Shown piece after piece: positions 12,399-24,242 of a stretch of DNA of 64,000 bases. This DNA comes from Boswellia sacra. Lineage: Eukaryota; Streptophyta; Magnoliopsida; Sapindales; Burseraceae. The DNA lies in NCBI GenBank assembly GCA_013180625.2, contig SNVD02014566.1:434001-498000 (forward strand). Reading direction: 5' to 3'. Both the position numbers and the translations under genes were made by a program. Under the pieces are notes generated by a model, which was given only the letters and a program-made list of their open reading frames with translations, had not been told where the DNA came from and ran no database searches. Each line of letters begins with the position of its first letter. Position 1 is the stretch's first letter.

Positions 12399-12484
12399 CG
12401 TGTGTGGACGATAGATGTTGTACATTAACATTAGTTAATTGATTGTTTCGATGAAATTTCATTAAAGTTGTGGAAGAAGAGATC

Positions 12485-12490
12485 CACGTG
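12485..12490. promoter_or_regulatory. G-box CACGTG upstream of ERF-1
   Basis: A perfect CACGTG hexamer about 204 bp before the minus-strand ERF-1 start codon. G-boxes are bound by bHLH (MYC2-like) and bZIP factors. The two other ERF genes of the cluster carry the same hexamer at a comparable distance, which raises the chance that it is functional. Confidence 0.5.
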
Positions 12491-12499
12491 ATTCAATTG

Positions 12500-15400
12500 T
12501 TGCGAATTTTAAACGGGAGAGAATATTTCTTTGTTTATTTGTATGTTTCTAATTTAAGGGAGTCATTCTCCTATTAGTTTATGCTCCTGAGAACGTGGGA
12601 GCGCAGAAGCTGCTCCAGCTTGTCTTCAAGTGTTTGATCTTTTTTATTTTTTTTATTTTTCCATGATAGAATATTATAATATATCTTTATACATGCACTG
12701 TGTGAAACCAGTGTGATGCTTCATCAATGCATAGTTGAATCATTGAAAATAGTGAATAAAAAATCAATCTACCTTAAAAGTAGTCAATCTGTTCATCTGG
12801 GTTATTTTACTTAATAGTTTAATATAATGGTAAAAGTAAAAACATAAGAAAAGATAACTTGACATTATATGATGATTGCCAGGAGTACTATAACCTATTC
12901 TTTCTTATATAATAACTTATTGCCAAAAAGGGGATAAAGAGATAGATGTAAGCAATTAATATTATTTTGATAAACTCTTTCATCCATCAATAATATTGGA
13001 TATTGAGAACTTGGGAAAGGTTAGTACATCCATCAACACAATTGTTCAATTAAGAATTAATTAATTAATCCTCACATATTAACTTAATATAGTTTTTATT
13101 CTAATTTATCAAAACTTGAGTTCAGCCAAATATGAAATCACATGAGTAGCTTATATCGTGACTTTCTCATTAATATTAATTGTAAAAGGTTTGACGATCT
13201 AGGTAGAGGAGATTGTTGAAACAGGAATCAAAGAGAAGACTGAAGACTTGGAAATTTAAAAGGGAAAGGAAAGAAAACAAATATTAAATAAACGGCACCA
13301 CTTCCACATGGTATGGAAAATGTCGAATATAATCGATTATAAGTCACATGTTTTCACATATAAAATATTATCAAATAACTAAATAGCTTTTGTTAAAAAA
13401 ATGTCCCAATATAGATAGGGAAACAACGTCGCATCTGCTGCCCATAAATAATGATGAAGATCTATATATATTCAATCCTACAATTTTGTATATGCTCTGC
13501 AGCCAGATTGGTTCGAAACTTCCTTAATTTTACTAGCTACCTCGATAGCTCTCCTGTGCTTTCATTAAATTATTCATTATTTATTACCTTGAGAAAGAGT
13601 TCACACCCACAATTAATTTATACATAGTAAACTCCATTTTGCATTGGTTGAAAAAAGAAAAAAAAATCTTAAATCGACTTTGGAATCAGGCAATATCTTT
13701 ATTGAGATCCGAAGCTTGGAACATAATTAATTTTCAACGATATCTGACCTTCACCTTACTATATTAATTTAATTATCTCTTTCATTTTACGACATGCAAT
13801 ATCACATGTATTCAGTTTTTTATCTCTCTACGTTGTTTTGAGCAATAAGCTGATTTTTATATCATTAACTTCTTTATAGAAAAGGAATAATCTGTGAATT
13901 GAATATATGCTGGAATTGAAAAGAAAAGAATTAATTAATGTATGATGTTGTATGAGCATGCATTAATGAAAAAAGGGCTTAATTGCATAAATCATGTCAA
14001 ATTTTTGTCAAAATTGTAGCGGAGAATTAAAGAATGAAAGGTTATAAGTGTAAGTTTGTGAAAAGAAAAGAATTGAAAATATATAATTGGAGTCCGTGCA
14101 TAACACTTTCAAGTTTTTCAACTACCTACTGAAGTTTTGTTTGTTTTCTTTCTTTTTTTTTTTTTTTCTTATAAGACGCGTCTGCTGTTGGTTGAAACAC
14201 ATATCATTGAAGGCATTACTTTCTAATACCTAAAATTTGTGGTCAGAAAAGGGGAAGATAAAAATTATGTTAATGGACATGTGATGTGGAGAAGAGAAGA
14301 TAAATAAATAAATAATTGCGCATGTTATATATATATATAACCGTAACTAACGTTAAGTGATCACGAGGGCACAGGGGGACATTGTCATCTCCAATATGTT
14401 GACCATAAAGTTTTTCAATTTTAAGAAATTTGACATTATTGGCCCTACTAGACTTTAATTCATAGACATACATATATAAATGTTGAGAAATCCTATACTG
14501 AATAATTGTAAGGGTCTTTGATTATAAAAAAGATTGATTTCTTCACCTAAAAGATTAACTTTTTGAATTAGAAATCCGTTTTCTTAACTCCAGTGTTAGA
14601 GTACGTCAATATTAGAGGTGATGCACATTGAAGAGTATTGTAAGGCCTATAAAGTCTCATTTACTTTGCTTAAACGATCAATTAGATATTGAGCCATTAT
14701 GGAGAAGTCAAACGATAGCATTGAGAGTTCAACTCTCATCTCCTTCATTTCCTTGATTTTGGGCAGTTGACAATACAAATTAAGCAAGTTTATTAATTAA
14801 GAAGTAAGAAAACTTAAGATATTCATCATAGATCCCAAGTAAACTAAGAGAATATATATTAGAAAATTTTTATAATAACAACACAGGAAAATTATTTGTT
14901 ATGATGGGAGATATTTCTTCTCTCAATGTAATTATCTATTATGAATATGGAGTAATTTGGGATAGAAAATATTCTGATTCTTCAAATTCTTAATTTTTAT
15001 ATCTTAGAAATAAGGTAACGAATTCAATTGTTGATTGACACGAAAATGGCAATAACAATAATCAGAATACCCATGTGATTAGTTTATCTTATTTCAATAT
15101 ACATAATTATAATTATTACTTATCATGTTGGTAATTAAAACGTGCTAATGGCAAGAATTTAGACCTGATCAGATTCTCAAAAACGATGTATCAGGGACAT
15201 AAAGTTTGATAAAATCTTGGACAGTGAGTTATTGCAAACCTTAATTAATTAAAGCTCCTAATCGACTAGTGTGTGTGCATGTGTGTGTCTCTCTCTATAT
15301 ATATAAATAAACACAAATTTATATCTCATATAAATATGAGAAATGGTCACATGAGAGTATAAATTAAACCCAATATATTGTAGCATTCTCTTTTTTTGTT

Positions 15401-15770
15401 CTATATATGATTCTCTCTGTGTGTGTGTGTGTCAAATTCGTGTCCATACGCGAAGAGCAGACCTTAATTTATATATATTTATATACTCCTAATAATTAAT
15501 TAAACCCGTATTCGTTGCTTACACTTATCACTAGCATTTAGCAACCGTCCTTGTCGCCGTATATTAATGCTAATATATTCACAATTTTACAAGTGGGCAT
15601 CAAATTATTCTAATCGTATGTACACATCATTCTGATGTAACTTACTGCCCTCCTAAACATAAAAATTATACAAACAATATAAATACAATATCAAGTGTTT
15701 ACAGAAATCAATGAACTCAGTAAGAAACTCGCAATAATTGAATAAATATATAAATAAAACTTCCCACATA
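12500..15770. other. Intergenic DNA between ERF-1 and ERF-2
   Basis: About 3.3 kb of AT-rich DNA between divergently transcribed ERF genes. It contains short low-complexity runs and a (GT)n tract at 15419-15432. No convincing gene was found; the open frame at 14270-14473 on the minus strand has no recognisable features. It may hold regulatory DNA for both ERF genes. Confidence 0.5.
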
Positions 15771-15773
15771 AAA

Positions 15774-15779
15774 CACGTG
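15774..15779. promoter_or_regulatory. G-box CACGTG upstream of ERF-2
   Basis: CACGTG in the context AACACGTGATTAAT, about 152 bp before the ERF-2 start. The ERF-3 promoter has AACACGTGACTAAT, so similarity extends past the hexamer. A TATA-type motif TATAAATA follows at about 15840-15847. Confidence 0.55.
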
Positions 15780-15930
15780 ATTAATTATTACTCCATATAG
15801 GAATCAACATGAGAAATTTCGTACCAAACTTTGTATTCATATAAATAACACGAGAAGAACAAAGAAGCTTCAGTTCTTCACACAAGAGAAACATATATTC
15901 AGATAAATACAACCACACGTTTACTCAAAA

Positions 15931-16566
15931 ATGTATGATCAAGAATCTGAAATGGCTATACTTGAGTCAATCCGTCAGTATCTTCTCGCCGATGATCACT
16001 TCGACGCGTTTCCTTCAGCAGCAACCACCAATGTGTTCGTGGATAATTTCCAAACTCCGAGCTTCAGTGGCTTCTTCGTGACGGAGAAGATGGATGGTGA
16101 TCCATTAATGCAAGTTGGTATCCCTCATGTTGATGCCAACGTTGATGTGTCATCGGCTGATTCCCCATGGATTTCGTTTGATCATCGGGACCAGTCTGAT
16201 GATGCAAGTGGATGTGGATCTACGGTTGATGTGGTGGGACGTCAGATGGGGGTGGCCGTGGCGCAGTCGAAGAGGGTTCACTATCGGGGTGTGAGGAGAA
16301 GGCCGTGGGGGAAGTTCGCGGCGGAGATTAGAGACCCTAAGAAGAATGGCGCTCGAATTTGGCTGGGAACTTACGATAGGCCTGAACATGCTGCGTTGGC
16401 TTATGATAGAGCTGCATTCAAGATGCGCGGCGCTAAAGCCAAGCTTAATTTTCCTCACCTAATTGGGTGCGTTAATTTTGAGCCGGTTAGAGTTGGAAAT
16501 AAGCGTGTGTTATTGCCGGAGATTTCATCATCATCTTCATCTTCATCTTCATCATCGGAGGCTTAA
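15931..16566 (+). CDS. AP2/ERF transcription factor, group IX-like (ERF-2 of cluster)
   Basis: Intronless, 211 residues. N-terminal motif [16 protein letters not shown] at residues 7-22; one AP2/ERF domain at about 118-179 ([10 protein letters not shown] ... KLNFPHLIG) with AAEIRDP and WLGTY blocks intact; C-terminus ends in a run of serines encoded by TCA/TCT repeats. The expected role is sequence-specific binding of GCC-box-like promoter elements in the nucleus. The start is the first Met of the frame and lies about 85 bp after a TATAAATA box. The domain is nearly identical to those of ERF-1 and ERF-3, so the three are probably tandem duplicates. The linkers between N-terminal motif and domain have diverged strongly. 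The polyserine tail is probably length-variable. Confidence 0.94.
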   Translation: MYDQESEMAILESIRQYLLADDHFDAFPSAATTNVFVDNFQTPSFSGFFVTEKMDGDPLMQVGIPHVDANVDVSSADSPWISFDHRDQSDDASGCGSTVDVVGRQMGVAVAQSKRVHYRGVRRRPWGKFAAEIRDPKKNGARIWLGTYDRPEHAALAYDRAAFKMRGAKAKLNFPHLIGCVNFEPVRVGNKRVLLPEISSSSSSSSSSSEA

Positions 16567-17158
16567 GCGGAAAAATAAAATGGATCCATTAGAGTTTGAT
16601 GATTAATGTAACCGAAACATCCTACTTTTGCTAATAAAATTTACATTAAACCTGTTGCCTCTAATAATTATCTGTCAGATTTACACTTTCAAGTCCATTG
16701 ACTCTTCTCCAGTGTTAGATCAAAACTTTCTGATTTTGTAGGATTATTTATCCTCCAATTTACTAAAGTAACAATTTTCTTATCTAATATATTTGAATTA
16801 GCATTTTTATTAAAAAAATTCAAAGGGAAACAAATAAAAATAAAAAACAAAAGGATTTTGACTTCTATGATACTAAGATCTCTCTTTTATCTGACACAGA
16901 TAATAAAGTACTAAAGGTGGAGAACAAAGAAAAATATTTTGGAAAGTGAAAAAAAAAAATCCTGGAAGCAGTTTTAAGTATCAATTACACAGTTTTTTTT
17001 TTAGTAGCCAAACAAAATCTAGACACATAAACAAGCGTCTAGCAAACTGTCTAGTTATGTTTCGTGCATGTCTGATGTAGGACAATTTTGTGGACATCCA
17101 GCAGCACCAGCGCCCCTCTGCCAAGAGATTTGTTTGAGTCTAATTTGGATTATTTAGC

Positions 17159-17200
17159 CTGTAAAAGGGTGTGATTTACCCTGTAAAAGGGTGTGATTTA
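17159..17200. repeat. 21-bp perfect tandem duplication
   Basis: The unit CCTGTAAAAGGGTGTGATTTA occurs twice head-to-tail (17159-17179 and 17180-17200). It is likely a recent replication-slippage or repair product. Confidence 0.85.
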
Positions 17201-17341
17201 CCGTATTGTTATAATTTATTTATATTCATTCGTATCTTTATCCAAATAAAACTTTGATCTATTATTAATCAATTATCCTTTCTTTTGGCATCCGCATCAA
17301 TATTGTCTTAGTAATATATCAACATAGATAGTAGAGACAAA

Positions 17342-17365
17342 CTCTCTCTCTCTCTCTCTCTCTCT
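17342..17365. repeat. (CT)n microsatellite
   Basis: Twelve uninterrupted CT dinucleotides between ERF-2 and ERF-3. Confidence 0.9.
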
Positions 17366-18534
17366 ATCTTTTTTTTAATTATTTTTAAGTCAAGGAAATT
17401 AATGAGGATGTGTGTTACAATAATTTAGGATGATTCAAGGGATTAGATAATGAGTAATGTTACTACTTTGTAAAGTTTTTAAACAAATCGATCGATGTGA
17501 TTTCCTTATTTATTGTTACGCTATTTAATTATCATAATTAGTTATTTGATATTCTTATTTAATTTTATCACTCAGTTCATCTTATATCATGTAATTTTTA
17601 TGTAAGAATTTGTGTATAATTAAAGTCTTTAAATAAAATTTTATTCTTATATAAAATACTAATACATCAAACCACGCACTTATTATTACCAAATAATCAA
17701 TCCTCCTCCTGTGAAGCGCACTTTATCACATTTTTTTTAGTTAGAGTAGATTTTGATTTCAAATCTGTTGTGTGCAATGGATTCTATAACGCTTTAGATA
17801 GGAAAGAACAAAGAAACAACGAAGGAGAGCATGATACTCACATGTCAAAACAAGAGAAAAATTCAAACAAAACAAAATTGATGGCCTGTCCTAGCAATAA
17901 TACATTAATTCAGTGGTGAGACAGAATTTTGCTTCGAGGAATCTTGGAACATGGCATTGTCTGAAATTCAATTCGTACGTAACATGAATGTAATGAACCT
18001 TTAAAAAAGAGAAGGCAGTACTGCATTTGATTTTGGCCTCTTGAATTTCTATTTCATTTTCACTTATGGCACCAACAAGAGTAGTCTCAGTTTGCTTGAG
18101 CAGCCTATCTTGAGTATAAATATTATTAAATATATTTACTTTCTATATATAGAACAGAAGCGCTCAAAACCAACAATTGAATGTCATGATTACGAGATTT
18201 GTTAAGAGTAGGTATCACTTTAATTATTTGAGCAATATAATTTTCAGTACAAATATTAAATATATTAAATTTCCAACACCAAACAACTGAATGTCATGAT
18301 TGTGTGTGGTGTACATTCAAAACATTGAAGCTAAGAAGGAATATGATTACGTGTCTTCCTTTCAAGTCATCTCCTTTGCTCCGGTTTAGAGATTAAATAT
18401 AGCAAGAGTGATCATCTTACAATATAGATCTAATTTCAAGTGGACCGACAAGGCAACCACCACCATAATCCATACACAAATTAATTAAAACAAAAATAAG
18501 CACAAATAATTATTCAAAAAAAAATCATGACAAA

Positions 18535-18540
18535 CACGTG
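18535..18540. promoter_or_regulatory. G-box CACGTG upstream of ERF-3
   Basis: CACGTG about 253 bp before the ERF-3 start, in the context AACACGTGACTAAT shared with the ERF-2 promoter. A TATATAAG box follows at about 18677-18684. Confidence 0.55.
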
Positions 18541-18792
18541 ACTAATATGCTTATCCTTTATATGAGTATATTATACGTATTGTTGGAGTATGGGCCAATG
18601 AAGTTTCACGGAAACGATGAAAAACTACATTGAGGGTTTGTGACTTGTGATGGGTGAAGACTCTCCAAACGAATCTATATAAGCGATAAGGCTAAGAAAT
18701 GTAATAGAACAACGAAATTCGATCTAGGACATCAGCAAAATATTTATAGAAGAGAATTTAGAGACAAGAGTGGAGTTGTTTGTTTTCAAGAA

Positions 18793-19407
18793 ATGAGTAG
18801 CTCAGAATCCAATTTGGCTGTTCTAGAGTCCATTCGCCAGTGTCTTCTATCGGATGATCTTGAATATTCTTGCCAGACTCCATGTCCAAGCTTAAGTAAT
18901 ATTCTATGGTGTCAACCGCGTTTGAGAGTTGAAAGCATGGCCACCAACTCTAGCTCTACTTCCTTCCATCACAATCATAGCGATACTGATAAAGGCCTCG
19001 TGGATATTAATGATGCGGGGATGGAGGTGGAGCGTGAGTCTCAAGTGCCTAAGAAGGATTGGCATTACAGAGGAGTGAGGAGAAGGCCGTGGGGGAAATA
19101 CGCAGCAGAGATTAGGGACCCTCAGAAGAATGGAGCCAGAGTTTGGCTTGGAACCTACGAGAGGCCAGAAGACGCGGCGCTGGCTTATGATCGTGCCGCC
19201 TTCAAGATGCGCGGCTCCAAAGCTAAGCTTAATTTTCCACACCTCATTGGCGTGGATGAGTGCCAACCGGTTAGGTTGAGGCCTAAACGCCGCTCTCCCT
19301 CTCCGGAGCCTTCATCTTCCTTATCAGATGATTCCTCCCACAGTCTGAGCCGACAACATTACGGATTAAACAATTCTACGAAAAAGACAAAGACGTTAAC
19401 TTCGTAG
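18793..19407 (+). CDS. AP2/ERF transcription factor, group IX-like (ERF-3 of cluster)
   Basis: Intronless, 204 residues. N-terminal motif [17 protein letters not shown] at residues 6-22, one AP2/ERF domain at about 92-153 ([10 protein letters not shown] ... KLNFPHLIG), then a basic [13 protein letters not shown] tail that resembles the [10 protein letters not shown] tail of ERF-1. This suggests ERF-1 and ERF-3 kept an ancestral C-terminus that ERF-2 lost. DNA-contact motifs are intact. A TATATAAG box is about 110 bp and a G-box about 253 bp upstream. The expected role is a nuclear regulator of stress- or hormone-responsive genes; direct targets cannot be read from the sequence. Confidence 0.94.
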   Translation: MSSSESNLAVLESIRQCLLSDDLEYSCQTPCPSLSNILWCQPRLRVESMATNSSSTSFHHNHSDTDKGLVDINDAGMEVERESQVPKKDWHYRGVRRRPWGKYAAEIRDPQKNGARVWLGTYERPEDAALAYDRAAFKMRGSKAKLNFPHLIGVDECQPVRLRPKRRSPSPEPSSSLSDDSSHSLSRQHYGLNNSTKKTKTLTS

Positions 19408-20374
19408 TTTGTGACTTTATTTCTTCAGCTAACCTTTGCACTGAGTTGCTTTGCCATCTGGTTTCTGGCAATCCCTCAGTACAAAGTACGAACTCAAAGC
19501 AATTTGCACGCTAGTTTCATAAAATCATATAAATTGTGCTTCGCATTCGTATATTACGTAACCCCTGTCAAATCATACTAATTTAACTGAGCGCAATTAC
19601 CACTTGACCCATTTAAGGAGTTGGTCTTTATAGGGCTGTGGTGACGTTAGTTGTTGGGGTTAATCTGTCCATTTGCAGACGTATCCATCCAATTATGGAG
19701 CAGCACATAGAAGTATGCACATTACCACTACCACAATAACGCATATGCCCGTAATTATAAAGATTTAACCTATTTTGTTGAGGAAATGGATCATTTACCC
19801 ATTTACCGAGAGAATGACGTGCACGAAATGAGAATGCACGCTGTTTATCATCACCGAAAAAGAAATTTCTGTACTTAATACCATTCATTTTACGAGCTTG
19901 CTCCCGACGGAAGCATATTTTCAATTCTCAGAGGTGAACACAATCTTCGGGATGACTAAAGGCGGCCATCAAAGATGCAAGTATAAATAAAGATGTAGTT
20001 GCAGAACATTATGATCCCACCTAGAAACGAACCACTAGATTCAGGAAGCATTAACATATATAACAGGCAGCCATTTTCGTCTGAATAGTATTAAGCACAA
20101 CGAGCAGAACAAAGTGAATTTGAGCATCTAAATCCACTAAAATTTTTAGCCGCACCACAATATCTGGTCTTGCTCTTGCTAACTCAATACAAATATAAAT
20201 GGTTTCAAGACAGGCCATCGATTTTCAGATATCAGCCTCAAGCAACAATGACAAAATCACTATCAAAGCAGTGTTCATCCCAAGAGCAGAAATCACCCTG
20301 TTGCTGATTGCCATGAGCAAAAATGTGGCAAGTCACCGACTACCATCCAATGAGTCCACCTTCTATCGTTTTCA
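19408..20374. other. Intergenic DNA between ERF-3 and COP9 subunit 7 gene
   Basis: Convergent 3' flanks of ERF-3 (plus) and the CSN7 gene (minus). An open frame at 19628-19924 on the minus strand (98 codons) lies in a less AT-rich patch, but its translation matches no family I know. The 3'UTR of CSN7 should lie in the right part. Confidence 0.4.
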
Positions 20375-23300
20375 TCAAGACATCGGATGTCGCCTCCTGC
20401 ATCTTTCCAAATACATCAGTCAACATAATAAAGGAGAAACAACGGATTATGCAATAATTGGTACGCCCCAAGATGACCCATATGTTGCTAGCAACATTCT
20501 CCATTACCTAATAACTTAGAACCCGTTTGTTTCGGCTCCTCTAAGTAGAGCTTATTGAAATAAATTTTGTTGGAATAGAGCTTGCAAAAATAGAGCTTTT
20601 ATTTTAAAAAAAAAGAAAAAGAAAATTACTGGTAGTTTGGTTGGATAAACATATAGTATTTATTATTGTTAAATTATCAAAATAAATTTTTTAAAAAATC
20701 TTTTAAAATATGGTAAGAGTATATTTAATATTTTAAAGCTTAAAAAAAACTCAAAAAAAGCTTTACTCAAAAATATCAATTTTGATCTCAATTTTGAGTT
20801 TCTTCTAAAAGACATAAAACAGCTTTTTTAATCATTTATAAGCTCTACTTAAGTGGCCACCAAAAAGAAAAAAAATTAAAAGAGCTTTTGACATTGAAAA
20901 AATTCTCCTGGCCAGTAGAAAAACCAAAACAAATGCGCTCTTAATCTCATCTATTATTGTATTTCATATGCACAAAATTTTAGATGAGTTGGGCACTAAT
21001 TTAATATGATTCTAGAACTCATAATTGCAAAATCAAAGGCATATATCACATTACCTCTTGGGTCGGCTACGGTCTTCCTCATAATCCATCACTCCACCAG
21101 GCTCAGAGTAGATCTCCTCGTGCCCTCGGAAGTCAATGTCGGCCTGCTTACAGTTTGTAACTTCTGCCACAATGTAAGTAAGACACATCGACCAACATAA
21201 CTCGGTATTTGAATGGTTCTAAGCCCAAACTAGTGTACAAATTTTGTAAATATTAAAGAACTCTCTCCCTATCTCCTTACATATGCATATGCCCTACTCC
21301 ACCATTTTACACATCTTTTACAATGTGATTTTTTTCTTTTTTTTTTTGGTTAATAAAAAGAGAAATGTATAAGAGCCAAGTAGAAAGAAAAAGACACTTA
21401 ATATTTGAAATGAGTTATTCTGTTTAATGAACGTAACAAAGGAAACCAACTAAAAGTTTATCCAACACTAAACCTAAACCGAGGGACAGAAGCAGAAAAG
21501 AGAAAAGCATTTCACCCATCTCTCATTCTGTCTATGGTCTTGCTTCTAACTTATGTTTAGAACGGCCCTAGTTATTTCAAAAAAAAAAAAAAAGACTGCA
21601 ATCATACAAGATGGATTTGCAAGTCCGAAAGCTCATGCAAATTCAGAATTAGAAGATAATACATATATAAATTCTATTTATGACCAACTTGTGCAGTTTA
21701 TATACTCTGACTGTACAATGTTTAGAATTTAGAACCGGATTCAACAGACCTTGAGTGAGAGGGACTTCTTTACTTCTTCCACTCTATCCTCAACGTCCTT
21801 CCGATGCTTCTTATCCGACTCATTCATAGTATCTGCCCATTTTATCTTCTCTTGAATTGATACAAGAAGGTTATCTGATGTAGCCAACCTAAGTTTTAAT
21901 TCATACAAAGATGTTAGGAACAAGATCCCTGTCAGATCTTCACAAAGATGTGGTGAACAATGGAGGTCAGATCTAGACATCTGTAAAAATAAATGAATAA
22001 AATTGACAGACATAATGTGACTCCAACTCGCAAAGGCTTAAAACCTATTGCTAAAGAATAGTGCACTTGGATTATCTGTGATTATGCACAGAGTGAATCT
22101 GCCTAGTAGGTGCTAATTACCTGTGGCTTCTTTAACGATTAAGGATCCAAACAAATAAATGAAAAGCCAAAGAATTGGTAACACTACCAGCTCGATAGTG
22201 TCTGTATCATACTCCCCAGTTGTCCAGGCCTCAGGTCCCTCCCAGCAGCAAATTGTACCTGCATTACACAAAAAGAAGCAGTCTAGTCTTTTTCTAGTCG
22301 CAAGAGTCAAAAACCAAGTGACAATGAGCTCGTACCTCAAAGCATCTTCGTAACTGATCCAGCTTTCCTCTAACTATGCCCTAACAGAGAAAAAGAACAG
22401 CATTTGAATTAACACATTTACCTCATTATTTTTCCACCTCTCAAGTGACAATACCCTCACTTCCCTTCTTTCAATAACTTACCCAACCCCCCACCTTCGG
22501 TAAAGAAAAAAGATCCAGACAGATAGAATTTTATTTTAATAGATCATTGGTCCCTACTTTATAGACTACAGGAGCACTATGCCACTATATGGGGCACAAA
22601 TCTGAACCAGCCAGAATAATACCTACCGCGTACATGCACTCATTGATAAGAAAATCTTCAAGCTCACGTACATTTGAAACGTCTAACTCCTGCATTAGTT
22701 GATCATAGGGCAGTACCTGGACAAAGGATTAGCAATTAAAATGTAAGAAAAATAAATAAAAATTGGAAAAGATAAACTCAATATAAATTTCTAGAAACCA
22801 GTGACTACACCAATTTGGTAAATTGGCACGTTTATACATACATACAAATATTTAAAGCATGTATACCTTGTTTGTCTCAGCCAGTGTAAGAACAGTAAGC
22901 TGCTTCAGCTTGAGGACTTGATCAGGAACCAATTGTGGAAGATGGCCAGCATTACCTGTAATGACCAAATTTCCACAACAGAATGCCTTTCATAAGCATT
23001 AGAACAAAGGGTTGAAATCAGAACAATGAAGCTGCTATTAATCCCAAAAAAAAAAAAAAAAATTCATACAAAAGGTATAAAAAAAAATTGAAAATCTTTA
23101 TCATTTTTGTTCCCCCAGCAACAAAAGCGGCTAGCAAACCCTGTCCAAATTCCACCCAAAACCCCAAGAAGCCCCTTGACAGAAAACATCCTTTATTAAA
23201 AACTCTAGGGGCACCTAGGAGCATGACTAGTCATCTTTACCCCTTCCTATTCTTCTTTGGCCATACTACTTAAGCCAAAGTCTAGAGAAGGTTTTGGGTT

Positions 23301-24242
23301 TTTCTTATATGGAAGTGACACTACAAAATATTATTACATCCAAGAGATAATATGACAGTATCAATTTAATCCATGAGTTATCGATATATATCAGTCCCAG
23401 ATGGTCTAAGTATCACCCCAAATGCAAAAGCCAACTTCGCCCAAAAACTATTGGCCGTGAACCTGAACAGGTACGGTACTAATGAAAGATCTATACCAAA
23501 ATAATCAAGCAGAGCATCATTGAAAAATTCAACATTAGTACACTTAAATCCTGTTCAGAGACTCCTACAACACTTAAAAAGTAAAGTCAATGCTCAGTTG
23601 CTGGAACAGGGAGTAAAACTAATACAGAGAATATAGTCAGCTCCAAGCATACTGCTAGCAATCTATATAAATGGTAATAAAATTTGAATGCACAGAAGAT
23701 CAAACCAACAAATCTTAAACAAAAAAGACAATAAAGTTTCAAAGTAAAAGATGTACAATTACTCTTATAGTCACTCCATGTGCCATGGGCAAACAAGCGA
23801 AGCAAATCGAGATACGCAGAGTTTTCAGTTCCTTCAAGCTGCATAAGATCTTAAGTTAGAATTACCATAAAACAAACTTCAATGCAATTTCAATTTCAGT
23901 TCCTTTCCTAATCTTTAACTCAACTTTCTCGGCAACCAAACAGAATGTAAGCTTCATTTCGACGCAACAATCAAAACCAAACGCATCTAACAGCAGATTA
24001 AAAAAAATAAAATAAATAAATACACGAATAAGAAACCTAAACAATCACAAATTTACTAAACTAGAATTAGGTTTCGGTCAGACCTCGGCAACATTGGGCA
24101 CAGCGAGAATCTCGGAGAAGGCGAAGAGCGAGGGTTGCGAAGTGGCCTCGATGATGACGGAGCCGACAGCCGAACCCTTCTGAGCCGAAGCTTGCTTAAC
24201 AAAGTGATCGATTAGCTCAGCTTGTCTTTGTTCGATGTCCAT
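20375..24242 (-). CDS. CSN7: COP9 signalosome complex subunit 7 (PCI domain)
   Basis: Nine exons on the minus strand: 24242-24084, 23838-23763, 22955-22867, 22716-22627, 22380-22336, 22258-22188, 21888-21750, 21143-21055 and 20396-20375. They give 259 residues, matching the usual 260 or so. The protein starts MDIEQRQAELIDHFVKQAS and continues with the SLFAFSEILA and AYLDLLRLFAHGTW blocks of plant CSN7, then a PCI region to about residue 165. A helix-rich segment (IQEKIKWADTMNESDKKHRK) follows, and then an acidic MDYEED and a basic RPKRRRHPMS tail. The complex removes NEDD8 from cullin E3 ligases in the nucleus; CSN7 is a scaffold PCI subunit. The last exon is only 22 bp and supplies the final six residues. 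Intron 8 before it holds a MITE. The start codon is the first in frame, next to the conserved MDIEQ sequence. Confidence 0.95.
20518..20945. mobile_element. MITE in the last intron of CSN7
   Basis: The left end CCCGTTTGTTTCGG pairs with the right end, whose reverse complement reads GCGCATTTGTTTTGG. Inside are several AGAGCTT/AAGCTCT blocks in both orientations. It is AT-rich and non-coding. It lies wholly inside the CSN7 intron 20397-21054 and makes up most of it. The exact ends and target duplication are uncertain. Confidence 0.6.

Larger units (their letters stand above)
16567..18534. other. Intergenic DNA between ERF-2 and ERF-3
   Basis: Nearly 2 kb without a recognisable gene. Contents: a 21-bp tandem duplication at 17159-17200, a (CT)n microsatellite at 17342-17365, and otherwise AT-rich sequence. 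The left part is the ERF-2 3' flank. Confidence 0.5.

Noticed and set aside
11604..19407. Biosynthetic gene cluster around the ERF genes
   Set aside because: Neighbouring genes (H+-ATPase, C2orf69-like, CSN7, LCMT1) are housekeeping or signalling genes; no pathway enzymes are present.
20199..20519. Plus-strand open frame of 106 codons
   Set aside because: It is antisense to the last exon and intron of CSN7 and matches no known protein.
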